Positions 1 to 8,487 of a stretch of DNA of 64,000 nt are shown one piece after another (the stretch's first letter is position 1; the number at the start of each line of letters is the position of its first letter). The notes beneath the pieces are model-generated. The model saw nothing but the letters and a program-made list of their open reading frames with translations. It was not told the origin of the DNA and made no database searches. Both the position numbers and the translations under genes were made by a program. The DNA comes from Streptomyces sp. APSN-46.1 (GTDB lineage Bacteria; Actinomycetota; Actinomycetes; Streptomycetales; Streptomycetaceae): positions 62,001-126,000 of the forward strand of contig NZ_JALGRF010000017.1 of assembly GCF_022815725.1 (NCBI RefSeq), in the 5' to 3' direction.

Positions 1-391
1 TGTAGCCCTTGGTCTCCACGTAGACGATGCCGCGGTCGTTCTTCGACTTCGACGGTGTCTTGTCGAGGACGGTGGTCTCGCCGTAGATGGTGTCGCCGTG
101 GAAGGTCGGCGCCACGTGCCGCAGGGACTCGATCTCCAGGTTGGCGATGGCCTTCCCGGAGACGTCCGGCACCGACATGCCCAGCAGCAGGGAGTAGATG
201 TAGTTGCCCACGACCACGTTCTTGCCGAAGTCGGTCGTGTTCTCCGCGTAGTTGCTGTCCATGTGGAGCGGGTGGTGGTTCATGGTCAGCAGACAGAAGA
301 GGTGGTCGTCGTACTCGGTGACCGTCTTCCCGGGCCAGTGCTTGTAGACCGCCCCGACCTCGAACTCTTCGTACGTGCGTCCGAACTGCAT
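1..391 (-). CDS. MaoC-family hydratase (mesaconyl-CoA / methylmalyl-CoA type), C-terminus missing
   Basis: The reading frame begins at the ATG complementary to 389-391 (MQFGRTYEEFEVG) and runs off the left edge after about 130 residues. The stretch FCLLTMNHHPLHMD is the hot-dog-fold hydratase motif of MaoC proteins, with the conserved Asn/His-x-x-H-x-D arrangement. It starts 5 bp after the stop of the HpcH/HpaI lyase and continues the minus-strand block, so it should be cotranscribed with it. In the ethylmalonyl-CoA pathway a MaoC-type enzyme interconverts mesaconyl-C1-CoA and beta-methylmalyl-CoA, whose cleavage the neighbouring lyase carries out. The family assignment is seen in the sequence; the precise substrate is inferred from the neighbours. 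Only the 5' part is present. Confidence 0.85.
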   Translation of the reverse strand, partial: MQFGRTYEEFEVGAVYKHWPGKTVTEYDDHLFCLLTMNHHPLHMDSNYAENTTDFGKNVVVGNYIYSLLLGMSVPDVSGKAIANLEIESLRHVAPTFHGDTIYGETTVLDKTPSKSKNDRGIVYVETKGY

Positions 392-396
392 GGGGA

Positions 397-1371
397 TCAG
401 GCCTCCGGGATTTCGAACTTGCTCGTGCGCTGCATGCCGGCGGCGCGGCCCTTGCCCGCGACGACCAGGGCCATCTTGCGGCTGGCCTCGTCGATCATCT
501 CGTCGCCGAGCATCGCCGAGCCCTTCTTGCCGCCGGCCTCGGAGGTGCACCAGTCGTACGCGTCGAGGATCAGCTCGGCGTGGTCGTAGTCCTCCTGGGA
601 GGGGGAGAAGACCTCGTTGGCCGCGTCCACCTGGCCCGGGTGCAGCACCCACTTGCCGTCGAAGCCCAGCGCCGCCGCCCGGCCCGCCACCTCGCGGTAC
701 GCGTCCACGTCGCGGATCTGGAGGAAGGGGCCGTCGATCGCCTGGAGGTTGTGCATGCGGGCCGCCATCAGGATCCGCATCAGGATGTAGTGGTAGGCGT
801 CCGCGCCGTAGCCGGGCGGCTGCATGCCCACGACCAGCGTCTTCATGTTGATCGAGGCCATGAAGTCGGCCGGGCCGAAGATGATGGTCTCCAGCCGGGG
901 CGAGGCGGCGGCGATCTCGTCGACGTTCACCAGGCCCTTGGCGTTCTCGATCTGCGCCTCGATGCCGATCTTGCCGACCTCGAAGCCCATCGTCTTCTCG
1001 ATCTGGGTCAGGAGGAGGTCGAGCGCCACGACCTGCTGGGCGTCCTGGACCTTCGGCAGCATGATGCAGTCGAGGTTCTGGCCCGCGCCCTCGACGACCG
1101 TGACGACATCGCGGTACGTCCAGTGGGTGGTCCAGTCGTTGACGCGCACGACCCGGGTCTTGCCCGTCCAGTCGCCGTTGTTCAGCGCGTCCACGATGGT
1201 GTGGCGGGCGCCTTCCTTGGCGAGCGGCGCGCAGGCGTCCTCCAGGTCCAGGAAGACCTGGTCGGCCGGCAGGCCCTGGGCCTTCTCCAGGAAGCGCGGG
1301 TTCGAACCCGGCACCGCGAGGCAGGAGCGACGCGGGCGAAGACGGTTCACCGGGTGGACTGGCGTGGTCAT
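397..1371 (-). CDS. HpcH/HpaI-family CoA lyase (malyl-CoA / beta-methylmalyl-CoA lyase)
   Basis: A 324-residue citrate-lyase-beta-type (TIM barrel) protein. Near the N-terminus RRSCLAVPGSNPRFLEKAQ and DQVFLDLEDACAP give the phosphate-binding Arg and the Asp-Leu-Glu-Asp metal and substrate site of the family; GIEAQIENAKGL and IIFGPADFMAS supply the second metal-binding Glu and Asp. The length is normal for bacterial malyl-CoA lyases. The gene overlaps the stop of the mutase by 4 bp (ATGA), so translation is coupled. Known role in this pathway: cleavage of beta-methylmalyl-CoA to glyoxylate and propionyl-CoA. Its position between the MaoC hydratase and ethylmalonyl-CoA mutase supports that role over a generic citrate lyase. 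Confidence 0.88.
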   Translation of the reverse strand: MTTPVHPVNRLRPRRSCLAVPGSNPRFLEKAQGLPADQVFLDLEDACAPLAKEGARHTIVDALNNGDWTGKTRVVRVNDWTTHWTYRDVVTVVEGAGQNLDCIMLPKVQDAQQVVALDLLLTQIEKTMGFEVGKIGIEAQIENAKGLVNVDEIAAASPRLETIIFGPADFMASINMKTLVVGMQPPGYGADAYHYILMRILMAARMHNLQAIDGPFLQIRDVDAYREVAGRAAALGFDGKWVLHPGQVDAANEVFSPSQEDYDHAELILDAYDWCTSEAGGKKGSAMLGDEMIDEASRKMALVVAGKGRAAGMQRTSKFEIPEA

Positions 1372-3437
1372 GCGGGGACCTCCGTGCTTGCAACGATTTC
1401 GAGAGGGGCGAGCTTGTTGGCTTTGCGGATCTCGTCGACGATACGGCCGATGATCTCCGTGATGCCGAAGTCCTTCGGCGTGAAGACGGCGGCCACACCG
1501 GCCGCCTTCAGTGTCACGGCATCCGCGTTCGGAATGATGCCTCCGACGATGACGGGAATGTCACCCGCCCCCGCCGCGCGCAGGCGTTCGAGGACGTCCG
1601 GGACGAGTGCGCTGTGGGATCCGGACAGGATGGACAGTCCCACGCAGTGCACGTCCTCGGCCAGCGCCGCGGAGGAGATCTCCTCGGGCGTCAGCCGGAT
1701 GCCCTGGTAGACCACCTCGAAGCCGGCATCGCGGGCCCGGACGGCTATCTGCTCGGCGCCGTTGGAGTGCCCGTCCAGGCCGGGCTTGCCGACCAGCAGG
1801 CGCAGTCGGCCCGAGCCGAGCTCGTCGGCCGTACGGGCCACCTTCTCGCGGACCTCGTGCATCGGCGTACCGGGCTCGGCGGTGACCGCGACCGGGGCCG
1901 AGGAGACCCCGGTCGGGGCGCGGAACTCGCCGAACACCTCGCGCAGCGCGCTCGACCACTCGCCGGTGGTGACACCCGCCCGGGCGCACTCCAGGGTGGC
2001 CTCCATCAGGTTCTCGGTGCCGGCCGCGGCCTCCTTGAGGCGCTCCAGGGCCTGCTGGGTGGTGGGGAAGACGAACGGGTCGCCGTTCCCCTGCCGGTCC
2101 GAGGACTCCTGCCGCTCGGCGCGCCAGCGGCCGATGCGTTCGACGGTGAGCGCCTCCACCGCGGGGTCCACCGTCATGATGGCGCCGTCCAGGTCGGCGG
2201 TGAGCGGGTTCTCCTCGGTCTGCTGGAAGCAGTTCACCCCGACGATCTTGTCCTCGCCGGACTCGATCCGCGCGCGCCGCTCGGCGTGCGAGGAGACCAG
2301 CTGGGACTTCAGGTACCCGGACTCGACGGCGGCCATCGCGCCGCCCATCTCCTGGATCCGGTCGATCTCGGCCAGGCAGTCGGCGACCAGGGAGTCGACT
2401 TTGGCCTCGATGACGTGGGACCCGGCGAAGATGTCCTCGTACTCCAGCAGGTCGCTCTCGTGCGCGAGGACCTGCTGGATGCGCAGCGACCACTGCTGGT
2501 CCCAGGGCCGGGGCAGGCCCAGCGCCTCGTTCCAGGCCGGCAGCTGCACCGCGCGGGCGCGGGCGTCCTTGGAGAGGGTGACCGCCAGCATCTCCAGGAC
2601 GATGCGCTGGACGTTGTTCTCCGGCTGCGCCTCGGTCAGGCCCAGGGAGTTGACCTGGACCCCGTAGCGGAAGCGGCGCTGCTTCTCGTTCTCGATGCCG
2701 TAGCGCTCACGGGTGACCTTGTCCCAGATGCGGCCGAAGGCGCGCATCTTGCACATCTCCTCGACGAAGCGGACGCCCGCGTTCACGAAGAAGGAGATAC
2801 GGGCGACCACCTCGCCGAAACGCTCCTCGGGCACCTGGCCCGAGTCGCGCACCGAGTCCAGGACGGCGATCGCGGTGGACATCGCGTACGAGATCTCCTG
2901 GACCGGGGTGGCCCCGGCCTCCTGGAGGTGGTACGAGCAGATGTTGATCGGGTTCCACTTCGGGATGTGGTTGACCGTGTACGCGATCATGTCCGTCGTC
3001 AGGCGGAGCGAGGGCCCGGGCGGGAAGACGTGCGTCCCGCGCGAGAGGTACTCCTTGACGATGTCGTTCTGGGTGGTGCCCTGGAGCTGCGAGATGTCCG
3101 CGCCCTGCTCCTCGGCGGCCACCTGGTAGAGCGCCAGCAGCCACATGGCGGTGGCGTTGATCGTCATCGAGGTGTTCATCTGCTCCAGGGGGATGTCCTG
3201 GAACAGCCGCCGCATGTCGCCCAGATGGGAGACCGGGACCCCGACCCGGCCCACCTCGCCGCGGGCGAGGATGTGGTCGGGGTCGTAGCCGGTCTGCGTC
3301 GGGAGGTCGAACGCGACCGACAGGCCGGTCTGGCCCTTGGCGAGGTTGCGGCGGTACAGCTCGTTGGACGCCTCGGCCGTGGAGTGGCCGGCGTACGTCC
3401 GCATGAGCCACGGACGGTCTTTCTGGCGCTCTGTCAT
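1368..3437 (-). CDS. meaA: Ethylmalonyl-CoA mutase (MeaA), B12-dependent
   Basis: A 689-residue acyl-CoA mutase with the large catalytic domain and the cobalamin domain on one chain. The N-terminus (RPWLMRTYAGHSTAEASNELYR) and GLSVAFDLPTQTGYDPDH are typical of the methylmalonyl-CoA mutase superfamily. The C-terminal part has the B12 signature DGHSNG (Asp-x-His-x-x-Gly), then SGSH and GGIIP. The start at 3437 is chosen over an in-frame ATG at 3515: 3437 has an AAAGGGA ribosome site upstream and avoids a 47-bp overlap with ccr. It directly follows ccr (31-bp gap), the classical Streptomyces order. Function: (2S)-ethylmalonyl-CoA to methylsuccinyl-CoA in acetate assimilation through the ethylmalonyl-CoA pathway. 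Confidence 0.95.
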   Translation of the reverse strand: MTERQKDRPWLMRTYAGHSTAEASNELYRRNLAKGQTGLSVAFDLPTQTGYDPDHILARGEVGRVGVPVSHLGDMRRLFQDIPLEQMNTSMTINATAMWLLALYQVAAEEQGADISQLQGTTQNDIVKEYLSRGTHVFPPGPSLRLTTDMIAYTVNHIPKWNPINICSYHLQEAGATPVQEISYAMSTAIAVLDSVRDSGQVPEERFGEVVARISFFVNAGVRFVEEMCKMRAFGRIWDKVTRERYGIENEKQRRFRYGVQVNSLGLTEAQPENNVQRIVLEMLAVTLSKDARARAVQLPAWNEALGLPRPWDQQWSLRIQQVLAHESDLLEYEDIFAGSHVIEAKVDSLVADCLAEIDRIQEMGGAMAAVESGYLKSQLVSSHAERRARIESGEDKIVGVNCFQQTEENPLTADLDGAIMTVDPAVEALTVERIGRWRAERQESSDRQGNGDPFVFPTTQQALERLKEAAAGTENLMEATLECARAGVTTGEWSSALREVFGEFRAPTGVSSAPVAVTAEPGTPMHEVREKVARTADELGSGRLRLLVGKPGLDGHSNGAEQIAVRARDAGFEVVYQGIRLTPEEISSAALAEDVHCVGLSILSGSHSALVPDVLERLRAAGAGDIPVIVGGIIPNADAVTLKAAGVAAVFTPKDFGITEIIGRIVDEIRKANKLAPLEIVASTEVPA

Positions 3438-3468
3438 CTCAGGCTGTCCCTTTGGCCTTTGAGGCGTC

Positions 3469-4842
3469 TCAGACGTTGCGGCTGGTTGAATTGGTCCGCT
3501 CCGCTGGCGCGTCACGGAACAGGTTGATGGCGTCGAGGTGCGTGGCGCGCAGCTCGTGGTCGCGGACGCCCAGGCCCTCCTCGGGGGCCAGCGCGAGGAC
3601 GCCGACCTTGCCCTGGTGGAGGTTGCGGTGGACGTCGTACGCGGCCTGGCCGGTCTCCTCCAGGGAGTAGACCTTCGACAGCGTGGGGTGGATCTTGCCC
3701 TTGGACACCAGGCGGTTGGCCTCCCACGCCTCGCGGTAGTTGGCGAAGTGCGAGCCCACGATCTTCTTCAGGGACATCCACAGGTAGCGGTTGTCGTACT
3801 CGTGGTTGTAGCCCGAGGTCGAGGCGCAGGTGACGATCGTGCCGCCCTTGCGGGTGACGTACACGGAGGCGCCGAAGGTCTCGCGGCCCGGGTGCTCGAA
3901 GACGATGTCCACGTCCTCGCCGCCGGTCAGCTCGCGGATGCGCTTGCCGAGGCGCTTCCACTCCCTGGGGTCCTGGGTGTGCTCGTCCTTCCAGAACTTG
4001 TAGCCCTCGGCGCTGCGGTCGATGATCGCGGTCGCGCCCATCTTGCGGCAGATGTCCGCCTTCTGTGCGCTGGAGACGACACAGATCGGGTTGGCGCCGC
4101 CGGCCAGCGCGAACTGCGTGGCGTACGAGCCGAGGCCGCCGCTGGCGCCCCAGATCAGGACGTTGTCGCCCTGCTTCATGCCGGCGCCGTTGCGGGAGAC
4201 CAGCTGGCGGTACGCGGTGGAGTTGACCAGGCCGGGGGAGGCGGCCTCCTCCCAGCTGAGGTGGCCGGGCTTGGGCATCAGCTGGTTGGACTTGACGAGG
4301 GCGATCTCCGCCAGGCCGCCGAAGTTGGTCTCGAAGCCCCAGATGCGCTGCTCGGGGTCGAGCATCGTGTCGTTGTGGCCGTCCGAGGACTCCAGCTCGA
4401 CCGACAGGCAGTGCGCGACGACCTCGTCACCGGGCTGCCACGCGTTGACGCCGGGGCCGGTGCGCAGCACGACGCCCGAGAGGTCGGAGCCGATGATGTG
4501 GTACGGCAGGTCGTGGCGCTTGGTGAGCTCCGACAGGCGCCCGTACCGCTCCAGGAAGCTGAAGGTGGACACCGGCTCGAAGATCGAGCTCCAGACGGAG
4601 TTGTAGTTGACCGAGGAGGCCATGACGGCCACCAGGGCCTCGCCCGGGCCCAGCTCCGGCACCGGGACCTGGTCCAGGTGCAGGGACTTGCGCGGGTCCT
4701 TCTCGCGGGTGGTGAGCCCCGCGAACATCTCCTGCTCGTCCTTGTGCACGGTGATCGCGCGGTACGAGTCGGGGAGCGGCAGGGCCGCGAAGTCGGAGGC
4801 CGTAGCGGCCTGCGACTGGATCGCGTCCAGGATGTCCTTCAC
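3469..4842 (-). CDS. ccr: Crotonyl-CoA carboxylase/reductase
   Basis: A 457-residue medium-chain dehydrogenase/reductase that reductively carboxylates crotonyl-CoA to ethylmalonyl-CoA with NADPH and CO2. The Rossmann motif is IWGASGGLGSYATQ (about 230-243). The four CO2-binding residues known from Kitasatospora Ccr fall at identical numbers here: Asn81 (in SSVNYNSVW), Phe170-Glu171 (in IWGFETNF) and His365 (in VGSHFANY), so the enzyme should carboxylate rather than only reduce. The length matches the family. It is the first gene of the minus-strand pathway block; its 400-bp upstream region ends at the regulator's terminator. Ethylmalonyl-CoA also serves as a polyketide extender unit. Confidence 0.97.
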   Translation of the reverse strand: MKDILDAIQSQAATASDFAALPLPDSYRAITVHKDEQEMFAGLTTREKDPRKSLHLDQVPVPELGPGEALVAVMASSVNYNSVWSSIFEPVSTFSFLERYGRLSELTKRHDLPYHIIGSDLSGVVLRTGPGVNAWQPGDEVVAHCLSVELESSDGHNDTMLDPEQRIWGFETNFGGLAEIALVKSNQLMPKPGHLSWEEAASPGLVNSTAYRQLVSRNGAGMKQGDNVLIWGASGGLGSYATQFALAGGANPICVVSSAQKADICRKMGATAIIDRSAEGYKFWKDEHTQDPREWKRLGKRIRELTGGEDVDIVFEHPGRETFGASVYVTRKGGTIVTCASTSGYNHEYDNRYLWMSLKKIVGSHFANYREAWEANRLVSKGKIHPTLSKVYSLEETGQAAYDVHRNLHQGKVGVLALAPEEGLGVRDHELRATHLDAINLFRDAPAERTNSTSRNV

Positions 4843-5095
4843 GGTATTGCCTCCGGCGAGCGCTGATGAGGGTGCGCTGAGGGATACGCGGGTGCGCGGT
4901 ACAGGGGTGGTGGGTGCCGTCGGTTCGGCGGAGCTGTTGTGCTGGGGTGCTGCTGTGCTGGCGACGCCCGTGGTGAGGCGTGCGTGCGGTGCCTGGTGAC
5001 GCAGGCATCCGGGGCGCGTTCCACTGCCGAGTGGGCGTGGTCCGCGGGGACGTCCGGACGAGATTCAACGTATGGCACCCCGTGTCACTCGGCAA

Positions 5096-5178
5096 GGCAC
5101 CCAGTGCCAAAACTTTCTCTCATTTGCCTATTGACCTGCGCAGATGAGCGATGATCGATCAGAGTTACCCGCGAGTAG
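5096..5178 (-). promoter_or_regulatory. Candidate operator region upstream of ccr
   Basis: The 400-bp gene-free gap 4843-5242 contains three dyads: GGCAC-CCA-GTGCC at 5096-5108, TGATCGATCA at 5152-5161 and the near-palindrome GTTACCCGCGAGTAG at 5164-5178. The last two have counterparts, also roughly 300 bp or more from the start codon, upstream of the 3-hydroxyacyl-CoA dehydrogenase (8339-8420). The dyads are seen; that they are operators, and that the TetR protein between the two genes binds them, is inferred. Confidence 0.4.
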
Positions 5179-5200
5179 GGGCAAGCCGGACAAACACGAA

Positions 5201-5227
5201 TGGCCGCCCCCGGAACGGGAGCGGCCA
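5201..5227 (-). terminator. Hairpin terminator of the TetR gene
   Basis: Inverted repeat TGGCCGC (5201-5207) / GCGGCCA (5221-5227) with a partly pairing G/C-rich interior, 16 bp past the stop codon of the regulator on the minus strand. There is no long T-tract, which is usual for Streptomyces hairpin terminators. Confidence 0.55.
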
Positions 5228-5242
5228 CTGTGACGTGAGCGA

Positions 5243-6070
5243 CTACTGCTTGAGTCTGAGTGCCTCTTCGATGGTGCGCATGACCTCGTCCAGCGGGGCG
5301 TCCGTACGGGCCACCGCCACCAGCACCTCGCCCTGCGTACGGACCGCGGCCGCCTCCTCCGCCGGGGCCTGCGCGCCGGCGTGCGGCGTGCGGCCCGCGC
5401 CGATGCCCGAGCCGAAGGTGTTCCGTACGATCGAGAAGGCGTGGTCCAGCTGCGCCTCCACGTCCCCCTGCCCGCCCGCCCGCAGCCAGCGCCGCAGCAC
5501 GTGGTTGTGGGCGGTGACCACCGCGGAGGCGGCCACCTCGGCCAGCAGCGGGTCGTCATTGCCGTCGTGCGGCTCGTGCTCGTCGAAGTGGGCCAGCAGA
5601 TAGCGCGTGAACAGCCGCTCGTACCGGGCCACCGAGGCGATCTCCCGCTCCCGCAGCGCCGGCACCTCGCGGGTGAGCCGGTAGCGCTCCACCGACACCG
5701 CCGGCGAGGCGGCGTACATCTTCATGACTTCCTTGATCCCGCGGCACACCGTGTCGAGCGGGTGCTCGTGCGCCGGGGCCGCGTCCAGCACCGCCTCGGC
5801 GCGGGTCAGGGTGTCGTCGTGGTCCGGGAAGATCGCCTCTTCCTTGGAGCGGAAGTGCCGGAAGAAGGTGCGGCGCGCCACCCCGGCGGTCGCGGCGATC
5901 TCGTCGACCGTCGTCGCCTCGTACCCCTTGGTCGCGAACAGCTCCATCGCGGCCGCGGCGAGCTCGCGGCGCATCTTGAGCCGCTGTGCGGCCGCCTTGG
6001 TGCCGGCCGGGCTCTCCGGGGTGTCGGAGGCGGTGGCGGCGCGGGGCGAGGTCTTGGCGGGCTGGGACAT
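5243..6070 (-). CDS. TetR/AcrR-family transcriptional regulator
   Basis: About 275 residues from the ATG at 6070 (MSQPAKTSPR); another ATG at 6088 is in frame and neither has a strong ribosome site. A helix-turn-helix of TetR type occupies about residues 30-80 (RRELAAAAMELFATKGYEATTVDEIAATAGVARRTFFRHFRSKEE is represented by the core ATTVDEIAATAGVARRTFFR). The remaining alpha-helical part is the ligand domain, with an Ala-rich tail. It sits between the ccr/meaA block and the 3-hydroxyacyl-CoA dehydrogenase, all on the same strand, and is the obvious candidate local regulator of acyl-CoA metabolism. The ligand is unknown; an acyl-CoA would be a reasonable guess. Confidence 0.88.
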   Translation of the reverse strand: MSQPAKTSPRAATASDTPESPAGTKAAAQRLKMRRELAAAAMELFATKGYEATTVDEIAATAGVARRTFFRHFRSKEEAIFPDHDDTLTRAEAVLDAAPAHEHPLDTVCRGIKEVMKMYAASPAVSVERYRLTREVPALREREIASVARYERLFTRYLLAHFDEHEPHDGNDDPLLAEVAASAVVTAHNHVLRRWLRAGGQGDVEAQLDHAFSIVRNTFGSGIGAGRTPHAGAQAPAEEAAAVRTQGEVLVAVARTDAPLDEVMRTIEEALRLKQ

Positions 6071-6179
6071 AGAGCGAAAGTACTTCATTTGCGCGGGGGA
6101 GCGCGCCTGAGGGGGGTGGGACGGGAATGGATGCGGGGGAGGGCCGGCACTGGGCACACAGTGCTCGTCGGGAGGGTTC

Positions 6180-6203
6180 GTCCGCCGTGAGGGTCCGGCG
6201 GAC
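6180..6203 (-). terminator. Hairpin after 3-hydroxyacyl-CoA dehydrogenase gene
   Basis: Perfect 7-bp arms GTCCGCC (6180-6186) and GGCGGAC (6197-6203) with a 10-nt loop, 55 bp past the dehydrogenase stop and upstream of the TetR start. It could end the dehydrogenase transcript or lie in the TetR promoter region. Confidence 0.4.
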
Positions 6204-6257
6204 CCGAGCAGCCCTCCCCACGCATCCGGCTCGGTTGGCCCGGGGGCGGGGCGCGGC

Positions 6258-8054
6258 TTACCGGGGGGCGTACTCACGGAATCCGCGGCCGGTCTTCCGG
6301 CCCAGGCAGCCGGCCGCGACCAGGTGCTCCAGCAGCGGGGACGGGGCCAGGCCCGGGTCGCGGAACTCCTTGTGCAGCACCTTCTCGATGGCCAGCGACA
6401 CGTCCAGGCCGACCACGTCGAGGAGTTCGAACGGCCCCATCGGGTAGCCGCCGCCCAGCTTCATCGCGGCGTCGATGGCGTCGATGTCCGCGTAGTGCTG
6501 CTCGACCATCTTGATCGCGTTGTTCAGGTACGGGAACAGCAGCGCGTTCACGATGAAGCCCGCCCGGTCCCCGCAGTCCACCGGGTGCTTGCGCACCTTC
6601 GCGCAGACCTCGCGGACCGTGGCGTGCGCGTCGTCGGCCGTCAGGACCGTACGGACCACCTCGACCAGCTTCATGGCCGGCGCCGGGTTGAAGAAGTGCA
6701 TGCCGATCACGTCCTGCGGACGCGAGGTCGCGCGGGCGACGGCGATCACCGGCAGCGAGGAGGTGGTGGTGGCCAGCACCGCGCCCGGCTTGCAGACCTT
6801 GTCCAGGCCCGCGAACAGCTCCTGCTTGACGGCCAGGTTCTCGGCGACGGCCTCCACGGCCAGGTCCACCTCGGAGAAGGCGTCGAGCGAGCCCGCCGGG
6901 GTGATCAGCGCCAGCGTCTGGGCCGCGGCCTCCTCGGTCAGCCGGCCCTTGGACACCGCACGGCCCAAGGACTTGCCGATCGCGGCCTTCGCGGCATCGG
7001 CCTTCTCCTGGCTGCGGGCAGCCAGCACGACCGGGTAACCGGCCTGCGCGAAGACCTGGGCGATACCGCTCGCCATCGTGCCGGAGCCGGCGACGCCGAC
7101 CGAGGAGACCGGGCGGCTCGCGCCCAGCAGGGACCCGTCCAGCGGCGTCTGGAGATCGCGGACGATCACCGTGCTGCCCGGGGCCTCGTACGTGTAGAAG
7201 CCGCGCCCGGACTTCTGCCCGGTCAGGCCCGCCTCGGCGAGGTGGCCCAGGATCGGGGCCGGGGCGTGCAGCCGGTCGCCGGAGGAGGCGTACATGGCCT
7301 CCAGGACGGTGCGGGCCGTGTCCACGCCGATCAGGTCGAGCAGCGCGAGCGGGCCCATCGGCAGGCCGCAGCCGAGCCGCATCGCCGCGTCGATGTCCTC
7401 GCGGGAGGCGTACTTCGACTCGTACATTGCGGCTGCCTGGTTGAGGTAGCCGAAGAGCAGGCCGTCGGCGACGAAACCGGGGCGGTCGCCGACCGCGACG
7501 GGCTCCTTGCCGAGCTCGCGGGCCAGCTCGGTGACCGCCTCGACGGCGGGCGGGGCGGTGAGGACGCTGGAGACGACCTCGACCAGCTTCATGGCCGGCG
7601 CCGGGTTGAAGAAGTGCAGGCCCAGCACGCGCTCGGGGCGCTGCGACTCGGCGGCCATGCGGGTCACGGAGAGGGCGTTCGTGCCGGTGGCCAGGATCGT
7701 GTCGGGCCGGACGATCGCGTCGAGCTCGCGGAACAGCCGCTGCTTGACCTCGTAGCTCTCCGGGACGACCTCGATGACGAGGTCGGCTTCGGCGGCGGCG
7801 CTCAGCTCGGTGAAGGTCCGGAAGCGGGCGAGCACGCCCTCCCGCTCCTGCTCGGTGAGCCGCTGCCTGGAGACGGAACGGGCCGTGGCGGCCGCGAGGG
7901 CGGCGGTGGCCCGGCGCGTGGCGGTGTCGCTGATGTCGATGCCGATGACCTCGCGGCCGGCCCGGGCGAGGACCTCGGCGATGCCGGTGCCCATCGTGCC
8001 GAGGCCGACGACGGCGATGGTCTGGAGGGTGGACTGACTGGACGGACGGTCCAT
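6258..8054 (-). CDS. 3-hydroxyacyl-CoA dehydrogenase with two tandem dehydrogenase units
   Basis: A 598-residue protein made of two complete 3HCDH units. Each has an NAD-binding Rossmann domain (VVGLGTMGTGIAE near residue 15; GVAGSGTMASGIAQ near 310) and a C-terminal helical domain. The sequence HFFNPAPAMKLVEVV occurs in both halves, showing internal duplication. The start at 8054 (MDRPSSQS) has GGAG 11 nt upstream, and longer in-frame extensions read through repeat-rich DNA. Reaction: NAD-dependent oxidation of (S)-3-hydroxyacyl-CoA, probably 3-hydroxybutyryl-CoA, which would feed crotonyl-CoA to Ccr in the reverse direction. No enoyl-CoA hydratase domain is fused, so it is not a FadB-type multifunctional enzyme. 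Confidence 0.9.
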   Translation of the reverse strand: MDRPSSQSTLQTIAVVGLGTMGTGIAEVLARAGREVIGIDISDTATRRATAALAAATARSVSRQRLTEQEREGVLARFRTFTELSAAAEADLVIEVVPESYEVKQRLFRELDAIVRPDTILATGTNALSVTRMAAESQRPERVLGLHFFNPAPAMKLVEVVSSVLTAPPAVEAVTELARELGKEPVAVGDRPGFVADGLLFGYLNQAAAMYESKYASREDIDAAMRLGCGLPMGPLALLDLIGVDTARTVLEAMYASSGDRLHAPAPILGHLAEAGLTGQKSGRGFYTYEAPGSTVIVRDLQTPLDGSLLGASRPVSSVGVAGSGTMASGIAQVFAQAGYPVVLAARSQEKADAAKAAIGKSLGRAVSKGRLTEEAAAQTLALITPAGSLDAFSEVDLAVEAVAENLAVKQELFAGLDKVCKPGAVLATTTSSLPVIAVARATSRPQDVIGMHFFNPAPAMKLVEVVRTVLTADDAHATVREVCAKVRKHPVDCGDRAGFIVNALLFPYLNNAIKMVEQHYADIDAIDAAMKLGGGYPMGPFELLDVVGLDVSLAIEKVLHKEFRDPGLAPSPLLEHLVAAGCLGRKTGRGFREYAPR

Positions 8055-8188
8055 CGCGGGACTCCAGTGAATGAGGGTGACGACTGGGGGAAGGCGCGCG
8101 GCGCACAGTGCGCGCGGAAGCCGTACGGAACGGAACGCGATGCCGATGCAATGCGTTGTGCCGTGCGGAGAAGCCTGGGAAAACCCCT

Positions 8189-8227
8189 GGGAAAGCCCGA
8201 GGGGAAAGCCCGAGGGGAAAGCCCGAG
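8189..8227. repeat. Three exact tandem copies of a 13-bp unit
   Basis: GGGAAAGCCCGAG is repeated exactly at 8189-8201, 8202-8214 and 8215-8227, preceded by a degenerate copy. It lies in the 433-bp non-coding gap (8055-8487), 135-175 bp upstream of the dehydrogenase start, so it would be in its 5' leader or promoter. Each unit is itself partly self-complementary. Confidence 0.8.
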
Positions 8228-8338
8228 GGCGGAAGCGGCGGCGGAACCCTGTCCCGGGGTCGCCGTGAGGTCGTGCAGAACCGACTGGCACGAGGCGGCT
8301 GCGTCACCAGGCCGGTCCTCGTACGTGTTGTAGGGACA

Positions 8339-8420
8339 GTAACCCGCTGGTAACTGGTCCGCCAGAGTGCGGAGATGTGACCTGTACCGCCCAAATGTAC
8401 CGATCATCGATCATCGATCA
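8339..8420 (-). promoter_or_regulatory. Candidate operators upstream of 3-hydroxyacyl-CoA dehydrogenase
   Basis: A near-palindrome GTAACCCGCTGGTAAC lies at 8339-8354 and a threefold iterated CGATCAT array at 8401-8420, inside the gap shared with the divergent HEAT-repeat gene. Both resemble the pair of dyads upstream of ccr (5152-5178), in the same relative order when read toward the controlled gene. Promoter elements are not clear enough to place a transcription start. Confidence 0.4.
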
Positions 8421-8487
8421 AACGCCCGTGCGGCGGGGTCTGCGGGAACCCGGCGTGGCGACCCCAGCGGGCCCCTAGGGTGGCCGC

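Noticed and set aside
580..1710. Long plus-strand frames opposite the ethylmalonyl-CoA pathway genes, and similar frames opposite most other genes
   Set aside because: They are antisense shadows caused by G/C-biased third positions; translations are Arg/His/Asp/Val-rich without domains.
3438..3515. Upstream start for ethylmalonyl-CoA mutase at 3515
   Set aside because: It would overlap ccr by 47 bp, has no ribosome site, and adds 26 residues unlike the family N-terminus; 3437 is better.
6071..6277. N-terminal extension of the TetR regulator to 6277
   Set aside because: The extra Pro-rich residues are in the wrong composition and run through the preceding gene's 3' end and terminator hairpin.
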